Source: an uncultured Selenomonadaceae bacterium (GTDB taxonomy: Bacteria > Bacillota > Negativicutes > Selenomonadales > Selenomonadaceae). From it: a stretch of 7,092 bases of DNA. Of the stretch, positions 1-6,532 are shown piece after piece. The stretch lies in the NCBI GenBank assembly GCA_905235425.1, contig CAJOKY010000120.1, forward strand, positions 1 through 7,092, read 5' to 3'. Made by a program: the position numbers and the translations under genes. The first letter of the stretch is position 1, and each line of letters starts with the position of its first letter. Below the pieces are notes generated by a model. The model did not search any database and had not been told where the DNA came from. It saw nothing but the letters and a program-made list of their open reading frames with translations.

Positions 1-1014
1 CAATTTTTTCGCACCGTATGCAATGGCAACGCCAATCATCAAAAGAAGTACAACGGCAATTTGACTGCTAACCTCAGTCAAGGCAACGGCGCTTAATCCC
101 AGCATTGCGCTGATTATGTACATTAAAAGTACGGCTTGACGATGAGTAAAACCTAATTTTAAAAGTCTGTGGTGAAGGTGACCTTTATCCGGCTGAAAAA
201 TCGGTTTGCCGCCGAAATATCTGCGCAATATCGCAAAAGTTGTATCCAGAATAGGAAGTCCCAACGCCAAAATCGGAACTATCAGCGCTATTGTCGCCGT
301 GCTTTTTACCGTACCGATAACCGAAATACCGGCAAGCATAAATCCCAAAAACATACTGCCCGTGTCACCCATAAAAATTTTTGCGGGATTGGAATTATAA
401 AATAAAAATCCCGACGCCGCGCCTGCCAATGCCGCAGTTAAAATTGTCACGAGGAAAAAGTTTTGTTTCATTGCAACAAGCAAAATTGTTATCGACGCGA
501 TAGCCGCAACTCCCGCCGCCAGTCCGTCCAAGCCGTCAATTAAATTTATCGTGTTAGTTAAACCTACAAGCCAAAATATTGTAGCCGGTATCGCGATCCA
601 TTCAAGGTAAATATAATCTCCCATTGGATCTGTTATAAAGTCAATTCTAACGTCAAAGCCGAGTACTAAGACTGCCGCCGCGAAAATTTGTCCCATTAAC
701 TTCACTTTAGCCGGAAGGTTTTTATAATCGTCAATCAGTCCCAGCACTACAATCAATGTTCCGCCCAATGCAAGACCGGCTACTTCGTGCAAAGATGCGC
801 CGTCAAGATTCGATACAAAAATTGAAAAGCCTAACGCAACCATAAAAGCAATATATATTCCCAGTCCGCCTATTCGCGGTATCGGTACTTTGTGAACTTT
901 TCTTTCATTAGGCAAATCGACCGCGCCGGTTTTCAACGCCAATTTTATAACCGGCGGCGTCACTATCAAAGACATTGCCATTGCTACCAAAAATGCTAAA
1001 ATATATTCAGGCAT
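1..1014 (-). CDS. wecA: WecA/TagO-family undecaprenyl-phosphate sugar-1-phosphate transferase (3' end outside window)
   Basis: This is an integral membrane enzyme of the MraY/WecA/TagO family. Members transfer a sugar-1-phosphate (usually GlcNAc-1-P) from a UDP-sugar to undecaprenyl phosphate, the first lipid-linked step of O-antigen, teichoic-acid or other wall polysaccharide synthesis. I translated 338 residues from the ATG at 1014; the frame is open to the window edge, so the C-terminus is missing. Visible motifs are D95-D96 in GLIDDYKNLPAK, NLIDGLDG (147-154), the catalytic-type FMGDTGS (204-210, D207) and PDKGHLHHRLL (265-275). The last is the WecA/TagO-type HxHH signature and argues against MraY. 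Many hydrophobic segments alternate with these loops. An in-frame TAA lies two codons upstream of the ATG, so the start is firm; a GGAGG at 1029-1033 sits 14 bases away, rather far. Family assignment is strong; the exact sugar and the pathway (wecA versus tagO naming) are not decided. Confidence 0.93.
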   Translation of the reverse strand, partial: MPEYILAFLVAMAMSLIVTPPVIKLALKTGAVDLPNERKVHKVPIPRIGGLGIYIAFMVALGFSIFVSNLDGASLHEVAGLALGGTLIVVLGLIDDYKNLPAKVKLMGQIFAAAVLVLGFDVRIDFITDPMGDYIYLEWIAIPATIFWLVGLTNTINLIDGLDGLAAGVAAIASITILLVAMKQNFFLVTILTAALAGAASGFLFYNSNPAKIFMGDTGSMFLGFMLAGISVIGTVKSTATIALIVPILALGLPILDTTFAILRRYFGGKPIFQPDKGHLHHRLLKLGFTHRQAVLLMYIISAMLGLSAVALTEVSSQIAVVLLLMIGVAIAYGAKKL

Positions 1015-1053
1015 CGTTTATAAACGCGCCTCCATTCGCAAAATTTTTTATAA

Positions 1054-1083
1054 ATTTTACAATAGCCGCTTAAACTAAGTCAA
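1054..1083 (-). promoter_or_regulatory. Predicted sigma-70-type promoter for the WecA-family gene
   Basis: Read on the minus strand, TTGACT (plus-strand 1078-1083) and TAAAAT (1054-1059) each match the consensus at 5 of 6 positions and are separated by 18 bases. Transcription would start near 1047, giving a leader of about 33 bases that contains the GGAGG at 1029-1033. This is prediction from sequence only. Confidence 0.55.
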
Positions 1084-1169
1084 GCAAGTTTTAGTAATAT
1101 GCCGACTTTATCACGCACCGAAAAAAAATTTTCTGTCAAAAAAAATTTCCCATTTTAAAATAATTCGTG

Positions 1170-1175
1170 TATAAT
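1170..1175 (+). promoter_or_regulatory. Predicted -10 element for the ABC importer operon
   Basis: A perfect TATAAT stands 59 bases before the first operon start codon. No good -35 is seen at the usual distance (TTTCCC at 1147-1152 is poor). However, two A8T3-4 tracts at 1121-1132 and 1138-1148 lie just upstream and could act as an UP-like element. The 1015-1234 spacer otherwise holds only the opposing promoter and AT-rich sequence; I see no riboswitch or small gene in it. Confidence 0.5.
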
Positions 1176-1234
1176 AATCGGCGATTTTTTATGAAATATT
1201 TTGTCCAAAAATTGACATTGAAAGGAGAAAAATA

Positions 1235-2080
1235 ATGAAGTTAAAAAAAATTTTAAGTTTGGTTGCGGCAGGTGTATTTGCCGGAGCGGTATTTACCGGT
1301 TGTGGTGGAGACAACGGCGGCACTAATAAGGCTAATGATGAATTACGAATTGGTATGATAACCACTTTGAACGCCAGCGAAAAAAAGGTTGACGAAATTT
1401 TAAAGATGGTTCAAGAAAAATCTAATGTCAAAATTATGAACCACACGACAACTTTTTACAAAGACCTTTCCACAATGCAAATGGGGCTTGATTCCGGCAG
1501 TGTTGATGAAATAAGTACGTATCAATGCGTAAGCAATTATCTTCTTGCTCGAAATCCCAAGTTTGAAGTTGTGGATAAGCACGGCATGTCGCTTTCGGAT
1601 TCTTTCTGTTTCGCAATTCGCAAAGACGAAACAATTTTAAAGCAAAATATCGACAATGCGCTTGAGGCAATGAAAAAGGACGGTACGCTTGATAAATTGA
1701 TAAAAGAGTACATTACCGACGTTAAGGAGAACGATCCGCCTTCAGTGAATATTCCGCACATTGACGGTGCAGAGACGCTGAAAGTTGCCGTAACAGGCGA
1801 CTTGCCGCCGCTTGACCTCGTGCTTGCCAACGGTAAACCCGCAGGATTTAATACGGCACTTCTTTCAGAATTGGGTAAACGTCTTAACAAAAATATTGAA
1901 ATTTTAAATATTGAAGGTGCCGCTCGTGCCGCCGCGCTTACTTCACAACAAGCCGACGTGATTTTCTGGGCGATTATGCCTACTGATGACAGACCTAAAG
2001 ATATCGATACGCCGGAAGGTACTATCTTGTCAGAGCCGTACTTCACCGATAAGATTGAACATCTTACACTAAAAAAGTAG
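1235..2080 (+). CDS. Lipoprotein substrate-binding protein of a polar-amino-acid-type ABC importer, with swapped lobe order (paralog 1)
   Basis: This is an extracytoplasmic solute-binding protein, 281 aa, that should deliver a small polar ligand to the permease encoded downstream. A type II signal peptide ends in the lipobox FTGC (C23), so the mature protein is a membrane-anchored lipoprotein. Residues about 36-160 resemble the second half of SBP_bac_3 proteins: LDSGSVDEISTY, then RNPKFEVV, FCFAIRKD and MKKDGTLDKLIKEYI. After a linker (about 161-179), residues 180-281 resemble the first half: LKVAVTGDLPPLD, GFNTALLSELGKRLNK, DVIFWAIMPTDDR and LSEPYF. The halves are therefore in reverse order compared with the family. 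R253 in TDDR fits the ligand-carboxylate Arg of the usual TPER motif, while the usual lobe-2 Asp reads as Y96. AAAGGAG at 1221-1227 lies 7 bases before the ATG. It is the first gene of the operon. The substrate is unknown; the family assignment is good. Confidence 0.9.
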   Translation: MKLKKILSLVAAGVFAGAVFTGCGGDNGGTNKANDELRIGMITTLNASEKKVDEILKMVQEKSNVKIMNHTTTFYKDLSTMQMGLDSGSVDEISTYQCVSNYLLARNPKFEVVDKHGMSLSDSFCFAIRKDETILKQNIDNALEAMKKDGTLDKLIKEYITDVKENDPPSVNIPHIDGAETLKVAVTGDLPPLDLVLANGKPAGFNTALLSELGKRLNKNIEILNIEGAARAAALTSQQADVIFWAIMPTDDRPKDIDTPEGTILSEPYFTDKIEHLTLKK

Positions 2081-2087
2081 TGTTGAC

Positions 2088-2092
2088 GGAGG
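2088..2092 (+). promoter_or_regulatory. Ribosome binding site that fixes a TTG start
   Basis: GGAGG stands 9 bases before TTG at 2102-2104, and the codons that follow encode a typical lipoprotein signal peptide (MKKFF...LTGC). No ATG or GTG fits this site as well, so TTG is taken as the initiator of the second binding-protein gene. Confidence 0.75.
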
Positions 2093-2101
2093 AATAGGAT
2101 T

Positions 2102-2932
2102 TTGAAAAAATTTTTTAGCATACTTTCAGCACTGTTAATTTTCAGTTTGATATTGACAGGTTGCGGCGACAATAAACCTGCACCGTCGCCGAATAAACTC
2201 GGTATAATTAAGCATTTGAATGCCAGTGAAGAGGAATTTAATAATTTCACTAAAAGAGTTTCTGATACTTTTTCTCTCAACATGACTTCGTACAATCCCG
2301 TTTTCTACGACAATTTAAACTCCATGCTTTTGGCGCTTGATTCGGGCGAAATAAAAGTTATGAGTACTTACGAATGCGTGGCTAATTATATTACTACGCG
2401 GAATCCGAAGTACGAAATTATGATTGATGATTCACTGGAATTTATCGACGCGTTTTGTTTTGCCATGCGTGAAGAAGATGCGGCACTGCAAAAGGATATT
2501 AACAAAGTTATTGACGCGATGAACAGCGACGGTACGCTTGCACGCCTTACGAAAGAATACATTACTAATATTAGAGAAAAAGATCCTCCGGCAGTTGAGA
2601 TACCGCACATTGACGGCGCAGACACATTAAAAATCGCTGTAACAGGTGACTTGCCGCCGCTTGATTTGGAACTTGCCGACGGACAGCCTGCAGGTTTTAA
2701 TACAGCCATTATTGCAGAAATGGCTAAACGTCTTAACAAAAATATTGAAATATTAAGCATTGACAGTGCAGGACGTGCGGCGGCTCTTACCAGTGACAGA
2801 GTCGATATAATTTTCTGGGCTATTGTGCCTGTAGGTGAAATTATCCCTGCCGACGCCGATAAACCCGCAGGTACTATTCTTTCTTCTCCGTATTACAGAG
2901 GGCGCATTGTTCACGTGAAAGTTAAAAATTAA
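2102..2932 (+). CDS. Lipoprotein substrate-binding protein, tandem paralog 2, same swapped lobe order
   Basis: This is a 276-aa paralog of the preceding gene, 21 bases downstream and starting at TTG. The lipobox is LTGC (C21). It shares the same order of parts: a lobe-2-like half first (LNASEEEF, LDSGEIKVMSTYECV, RNPKYEI, FCFAMREED, NSDGTLARLTKEYI), a linker with the identical IPHIDGA, then the canonical N-terminal half (LKIAVTGDLPPLD, GFNTAIIAEMAKRLNKNIEIL, DIIFWAIVPV, LSSPYY). The second half is much closer to paralog 1 than the first half, and a 27-base stretch is identical in DNA (1876-1902 and 2725-2751), so this is a tandem duplication. The position of R253 in paralog 1 aligns with I247 here, so the ligand-carboxylate Arg appears lost; Y90 matches Y96. 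It may bind a different ligand or serve as an accessory receptor for the same permease. Confidence 0.88.
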   Translation: MKKFFSILSALLIFSLILTGCGDNKPAPSPNKLGIIKHLNASEEEFNNFTKRVSDTFSLNMTSYNPVFYDNLNSMLLALDSGEIKVMSTYECVANYITTRNPKYEIMIDDSLEFIDAFCFAMREEDAALQKDINKVIDAMNSDGTLARLTKEYITNIREKDPPAVEIPHIDGADTLKIAVTGDLPPLDLELADGQPAGFNTAIIAEMAKRLNKNIEILSIDSAGRAAALTSDRVDIIFWAIVPVGEIIPADADKPAGTILSSPYYRGRIVHVKVKN

Positions 2933-2933
2933 A

Positions 2934-3608
2934 ATGGCTGAAACGCTTTACATAATATTTTTTAAAGACGGCGCGTGGCTTACGATTTTGAAAGGTCTTT
3001 GGGCGACAGTGCAAATTTCCGCGCTGTCGCTTTTATTTGGGACGTTGCTGGGCGCGGCATTATGTTTTCTGCGTACAAGCAAATTTAAAACCGCAAGGCT
3101 TTTCGCAAAAGTGTATATCGCCGTAATACGCGGCTCTCCCGTTTTAATGCTGTTAATGCTCCTATTCTACGGCATATTTGCACGAACGGGACTTTCGCCG
3201 CTTACCGTAGCCGTAATAACTTTTTCAATGCACACCGCCGCTTATGTAGCTGAACTTCTGCGATCGGCACTTATGGCGGTTGACAGAGGTCAAGTGGAAG
3301 CTGCGCGAACGCTGGGATTTTCAAAATATCAAGCCTTTCAACTTATCGCCTTGCCGCAGATTGTACGAATAGCCAAGCCGGTTTACCAATCGACAGTTAT
3401 AAATCTGATTCAGTGGACAAGCATTGTCGGCTATGTATCAATAACCGACTTGACGCGCGTTATAAACACTACGGCGGCGCGAACAATGCAACCTATGATT
3501 ACAATTATAGGCGGAATGTTGCTTTACCTTGCATTGTCGTACATAGTCAACGCGATTTTTAATTTGTCGGATAAACCGAAACGTCGAAAGAAGGTTATGG
3601 CTAAATGA
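2934..3608 (+). CDS. Polar-amino-acid-type ABC importer permease (HisM/GlnP family)
   Basis: This is a membrane subunit of 224 aa, normal for the family, expected to act as a dimer that forms the import channel. Hydrophobic segments lie at about 23-46, 55-82, 90-110 and 187-211. Family landmarks are IRGSPV (65-70), AELLRSALMAVDRGQ (106-120) and the EAA loop that docks on the ATPase, EAARTLGFSKYQAF (122-135) followed by LPQIVR (140-145). The segment that is usually LIK-D/N-TSL reads LIQWTSI (158-164), a deviation worth noting. The ATG begins one base after the preceding TAA and has no strong ribosome site of its own (only GTGAAAG upstream), so translation is probably coupled to the second binding-protein gene. 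Its last bases overlap the ATPase gene. Confidence 0.93.
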   Translation: MAETLYIIFFKDGAWLTILKGLWATVQISALSLLFGTLLGAALCFLRTSKFKTARLFAKVYIAVIRGSPVLMLLMLLFYGIFARTGLSPLTVAVITFSMHTAAYVAELLRSALMAVDRGQVEAARTLGFSKYQAFQLIALPQIVRIAKPVYQSTVINLIQWTSIVGYVSITDLTRVINTTAARTMQPMITIIGGMLLYLALSYIVNAIFNLSDKPKRRKKVMAK

Positions 3609-4720
3609 GCGTTATAGAAATTCGCGGTCTAAGTAAATCTTTCGGCGATTTGCAAGTTTTAAATGACGTAAGCTTTTCTATTGAGGAAGGTGAACGCATT
3701 GTAATTATCGGCAATTCCGGCTGTGGTAAAAGCGTATTTCTGCGTTGCATTGAACTTTTGGAAACGCCGGACGCCGGTCAAATTTTTATTGACGGTCAAG
3801 AAATTACCGCGCCGAATTGCGATATCGACAAAATTCGTCAAAGTATGGGTATGGTCTACCAAAAATTTCACCTGTTCACGCATATGACGGTTATGGAAAA
3901 TCTCTGCATTGCGCCGATCAAGCTTTTGGGTATGTCGATGATTGAGGCAGAAAAAAAAGCCGCCGAATTACTTACGCAGGTAGGTCTTTTGGCAAAGGCG
4001 CGAGCCTATCCCGAAGTTTTATCCGGTGGACAGCAACAGCGTATTGCCATTTGCCGCAGTTTGATGATGAATCCGAAAGTTATTTTGTTCGACGAGCCGA
4101 CAAGCGCACTTGATCCCACTATGGTCAGCGAAGTTTTAGCCGTTATTCGTATGTTGGCTAAAAGAAAGATGACTATGATTATTGTCACGCACGAAATGAA
4201 TTTTGCACGCGAAGTTGCCGACAAAGTTTTATTTTTTGCAGACGGCGGCATTTATGAACAGGGTACGCCGAAAGAAATTTTTGAACGTCCACAGCGTGAA
4301 AAGACTATCGCGTTTATTCACCGGCATAAATATTTCCATTATGAAATTTACGACCGCGATTTTGATTTACTTGAAATGCAGGGGATGGTTTGGAATTTTG
4401 CCGAGAAGTACGGGCTTAAGGCGCAGTATACGCACAAAATTCAACTTTGCTGTGAAGAGTCGATTTATACAATGATGTCCGGCTGTTACGACGCGGAGGA
4501 TAAAATTTCAATTGTGGTTGACATAACCTACACCGAATCAGACGGCACGGTACAGCTTAATTTAACCTGCGCGGGGAAAAATTATAATCCCTTTGAAGAT
4601 ATAGACGTATCAGAGAATGATTTTGAGGATAATTTAAGCGTCATTATTTTGAGGAAGAGTGCAAAATTTTTGGCGCATTCCTACAAAGACGGCTTGAACA
4701 AAGTTACATTGAGGTTGTAG
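3605..4720 (+). CDS. ABC importer ATPase (GlnQ/HisP-like) with a C-terminal RsbW-like domain
   Basis: This is the cytoplasmic ATP-hydrolysing subunit that drives the importer; ATGA couples its start to the permease stop. Residues 1 to about 238 form a complete ABC domain: Walker A GNSGCGKS (36-43), Q-loop VYQKFHLF (84-91), signature LSGGQQQR (139-146), Walker B VILFDEP (159-165) with E164, D-loop SALD (167-170) and H-loop H196. All key residues are present. Family members usually end near 240-250 aa, but this one runs to 371. Residues about 245-371 resemble the HATPase_c_2 (RsbW-like) fold: CCEESIYTMM (282-291) sits where EE...N is expected, AGKNYNPFED (323-332) where D-x-G-x-x-F-x-P is expected, and LSVIILRKSAKFLAHSYKDGLN (344-365) fits the final helix and strand. 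The Asn and Asp that bind ATP-Mg are replaced (T289, C322), so this part is probably not a kinase and may be regulatory. ABC assignment is certain; the extension is inferred. Confidence 0.95.
   Translation: MSVIEIRGLSKSFGDLQVLNDVSFSIEEGERIVIIGNSGCGKSVFLRCIELLETPDAGQIFIDGQEITAPNCDIDKIRQSMGMVYQKFHLFTHMTVMENLCIAPIKLLGMSMIEAEKKAAELLTQVGLLAKARAYPEVLSGGQQQRIAICRSLMMNPKVILFDEPTSALDPTMVSEVLAVIRMLAKRKMTMIIVTHEMNFAREVADKVLFFADGGIYEQGTPKEIFERPQREKTIAFIHRHKYFHYEIYDRDFDLLEMQGMVWNFAEKYGLKAQYTHKIQLCCEESIYTMMSGCYDAEDKISIVVDITYTESDGTVQLNLTCAGKNYNPFEDIDVSENDFEDNLSVIILRKSAKFLAHSYKDGLNKVTLRL
4337..4717 (+). other. RsbW-like (degenerate GHKL/HATPase) C-terminal domain of the ABC ATPase
   Basis: This marks the extra ~127 residues (245-371) of the ATPase. 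The pattern CEE, then alternating strands (KISIVVDITY, VQLNLTC), then GKNYNPFED, then a helix with LSVIILRK and a closing strand NKVTL follows the order of RsbW/SpoIIAB-type ATP-binding domains. Nucleotide-binding residues are not well kept. The match is by eye; a structure prediction would settle it. Confidence 0.6.
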
Positions 4721-4818
4721 GGGGTAGAGAGTAGAGGGTAGAGGGTAGAGAGTAGAGGGTAGATTGTAAATTCTACTCCCTACTATCTACTATCTACTAT
4801 CTACGATCTACTATCTAC
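4717..4818 (+). other. Predicted long imperfect hairpin within the heptamer array
   Basis: Bases 4752-4763 pair with 4772-4783 (12 positions: one A-C mismatch, one G-T wobble) around the 8-base loop at 4764-4771. Outward, each 7-base unit back to 4717 can pair its GTAGA core with a TCTAC core out to 4818, with mismatches in the other two positions. No U-run follows, so this is not a classic intrinsic terminator. It could still slow transcription or protect the 3' end of the ABC transcript. Confidence 0.6.
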
Positions 4819-4853
4819 TTCCTACTCACTACTCACTATTCACTACTTACTAA
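4718..4853 (+). repeat. Seven-base periodic TA array with an internal strand switch (imperfect inverted heptamer repeats)
   Basis: A TA dinucleotide occurs at 4718 and then every 7 bases without a slip up to 4851, 20 times. Up to 4760 the units read TAG + AGGG/AGAG (G-rich on the plus strand). After a TAA at 4767 they read TAC + TATC/TCAC and similar (C/T-rich), i.e. roughly the reverse complement. The first TA belongs to the stop codon of the ATPase gene, and the array ends just before the acyl-CoA synthetase start. It fills the whole spacer between the two genes. I recognise no named repeat family or mobile element. Slipped-strand expansion plus inversion is one possible origin. Confidence 0.9.
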
Positions 4854-4855
4854 TT

Positions 4856-4860
4856 GGGAG
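4856..4860 (+). promoter_or_regulatory. Ribosome binding site with ambiguous start choice
   Basis: GGGAG directly abuts the ATG at 4861, which leaves no spacer. The in-frame TTG at 4870 has a 9-base spacing and the ATG at 4879 about 18. By spacing TTG is favoured; by codon identity ATG 4861 is. The choice changes the protein by only three residues. Confidence 0.5.
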
Positions 4861-6507
4861 ATGAATTTATTGCCTGTTATGGAATACTTAGAGCGCAATG
4901 CCGAACTTTACGGCGATGAAATTGCGCTTGTTGAATTAAATCCCGCCGAACATGACGGACGCCGTATGACTTGGAAAGAATACGGCTTAATCGAATCAGA
5001 CCGCTTTCAACCATATCGACGCGAAATTACATGGCGCGTATTTAACGAAAAGGCTAATCGTTGTGCAAACTTTTTACTTGAACGCGGCGTCAAAAAAGGT
5101 GACAAAGTCGCCATTATCATGTACAACTGCCTTGACTGGTTACCGATTTACTTCGGCATTTTGAAAACCGGCGCCATTGCCGTACCTTTCAATTTCCGCT
5201 ACGACGCTCAAGAAATTTTGTACTGCGCGGAATTGGCAGAAGTAGACGTTATAATTTTCGGTCCTGAATTTATCGGCAGAATTGAAACCAACGCCGAAAG
5301 ATTATCTCAAGGCAGACTTTTAATTTTCGTCGGCGATAACTGCCCTAACTTCGCTGAAAGTTATCATATGCTCGTTGAAAATTGTCCCAGTACCAAGCCG
5401 CACGTTGATGAAATTACCGATGACGATTTCGGCGCGATTTATTTTTCTTCCGGCACTACCGGATTTCCTAAGGCAATTTTGCACAAGCATCAAAGTTTGA
5501 CGCAAGCCGCGCAGATGGAACAGAAACATCATTTGACTTCGCGTGACGATTGCTTTTTGTGCATACCGCCGCTTTACCATACCGGCGCAAAATTTCATTG
5601 GATGGGCAGTCTCGTTGCAGGTAGCCGCGCAGTTTTGCTGAAAGGTACAAAGCCCGACGTAATTTTGGACGCCGTATCGAAGGAGCATTGTACCATTGTT
5701 TGGTTACTTGTTCCTTGGGCGCAAGATATAGTTGACGCGCTTGACAGAGGCGATGTTAAACTTTCAGATTACGAACTTTCGCAATGGCGGCTTATGCACA
5801 TTGGCGCACAACCCGTGCCGCCGAGTTTGATTAAGCGCTGGAAAAAATATTTTCCGAATCACGAATACGACACCAACTACGGCTTGTCTGAATCGACGGG
5901 GCCCGGTTGCGTTCATTTGGGACTTGAAAATATTCACAAGGTCGGCGCTATCGGCGTGCCCGGTTATCGCTGGCAGTGCAAGATTGTTGACGAAGGCGGC
6001 ACGGAAGTTAAACAGGGCGAAGTCGGCGAACTCTGCGTTAAGGGTCCCGGCGTCATGACGTGTTACTACAATGACGAAAAATCTACCGCCGAAGTTTTGA
6101 AAGACGGCTGGCTTTTAACCGGCGATATGGCGTACAAGGACGAAGAAGGTTTTATTTTCTTAGTTGACAGAAAGAAAGACGTTATCGTAAGCGGCGGCGA
6201 AAATATTTATCCCGTACAAATTGAAGACTTCCTTCACAAATTCGACAAGGTTAAAGACGTTGCGGTTATCGGTCTGCCGGATAGAAGGCTCGGCGAAATC
6301 AGCGCGGCGATTATCGAAATTAAAGAAGGTATGACTTGCACGGAGGACGAGATTAATAAATTCTGTCTTGAACTGCCGCGTTACAAGCGTCCAAAGAAAA
6401 TTATTTTTGCAGAAATTCCGCGCAATGCTACAGGCAAAATTGAAAAGCCGGCTCTGCGTAAACGTTACGGCGCTGATAAGCTTGTTGCTCAAGAGACCAA
6501 CGCTTAA
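4861..6507 (+). CDS. Acyl-CoA synthetase, AMP-forming (class I adenylate-forming enzyme)
   Basis: This cytoplasmic 548-aa enzyme is predicted to activate a carboxylic acid with ATP to an acyl-AMP and then form an acyl-CoA. Motifs in order are the P-loop-like YFSSGTTGFPK (194-204), PPLYHTG (236-242), NYGLSEST (339-346, the YGxTE motif), LLTGDMA (418-424), DRKKDVIVSGGENIYP (436-451) and the C-terminal catalytic Lys in PRNATGKIEK (520-529, K526). Length and motif set fit medium/long-chain or aryl acid:CoA ligases; the substrate cannot be read from sequence, so no symbol is given. Between residues 36 and 60 there are two TW-containing segments (MTWKEY and ITWRVF), suggesting an insertion before the usual start of the fold. 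The start is uncertain: GGGAG (4856-4860) touches the ATG at 4861, while TTG at 4870 would be 9 bases away. No clear promoter is seen in the repeat upstream; it may be read through from the ABC operon. Confidence 0.92.
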   Translation: MNLLPVMEYLERNAELYGDEIALVELNPAEHDGRRMTWKEYGLIESDRFQPYRREITWRVFNEKANRCANFLLERGVKKGDKVAIIMYNCLDWLPIYFGILKTGAIAVPFNFRYDAQEILYCAELAEVDVIIFGPEFIGRIETNAERLSQGRLLIFVGDNCPNFAESYHMLVENCPSTKPHVDEITDDDFGAIYFSSGTTGFPKAILHKHQSLTQAAQMEQKHHLTSRDDCFLCIPPLYHTGAKFHWMGSLVAGSRAVLLKGTKPDVILDAVSKEHCTIVWLLVPWAQDIVDALDRGDVKLSDYELSQWRLMHIGAQPVPPSLIKRWKKYFPNHEYDTNYGLSESTGPGCVHLGLENIHKVGAIGVPGYRWQCKIVDEGGTEVKQGEVGELCVKGPGVMTCYYNDEKSTAEVLKDGWLLTGDMAYKDEEGFIFLVDRKKDVIVSGGENIYPVQIEDFLHKFDKVKDVAVIGLPDRRLGEISAAIIEIKEGMTCTEDEINKFCLELPRYKRPKKIIFAEIPRNATGKIEKPALRKRYGADKLVAQETNA

Positions 6508-6532
6508 TGTAAATTTTTCTTAAAAAATTTTT

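Noticed and set aside
169..405. Short plus-strand open frames over the WecA-family gene
   Set aside because: They are antisense to a well-supported membrane enzyme, show no ribosome site and no family resemblance.
1134..1139. Perfect minus-strand TTGACA as a -35 for the WecA-family gene
   Set aside because: No acceptable -10 lies at 16-18 bases; the TTGACT/TAAAAT pair nearer the gene is better.
1537..2295. A 252-codon open frame on the minus strand across the two binding-protein genes
   Set aside because: It lies antisense to two clear lipoprotein genes, has no recognisable family, and the similar antisense frame over the second paralog at 2386-2760 shows that it is a by-product of their shared codon pattern.
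4764..4818. Intrinsic terminator at the end of the ABC operon
   Set aside because: The hairpin is AT-containing and imperfect and is not followed by a T-run; at most it could attenuate.
4780..4850. Promoter -10 boxes within the repeated TACTAT units
   Set aside because: Each matches TATAAT at only 4 of 6 positions, the repeats make them arise automatically, and no -35 partner stands out.
4718..4853. CRISPR array
   Set aside because: The units are 7 bases long with no unique spacers, and no cas gene is near.
5320..5688. A minus-strand open frame of 122 codons inside the acyl-CoA synthetase gene
   Set aside because: It is fully antisense to conserved catalytic motifs and its translation resembles no protein I know.
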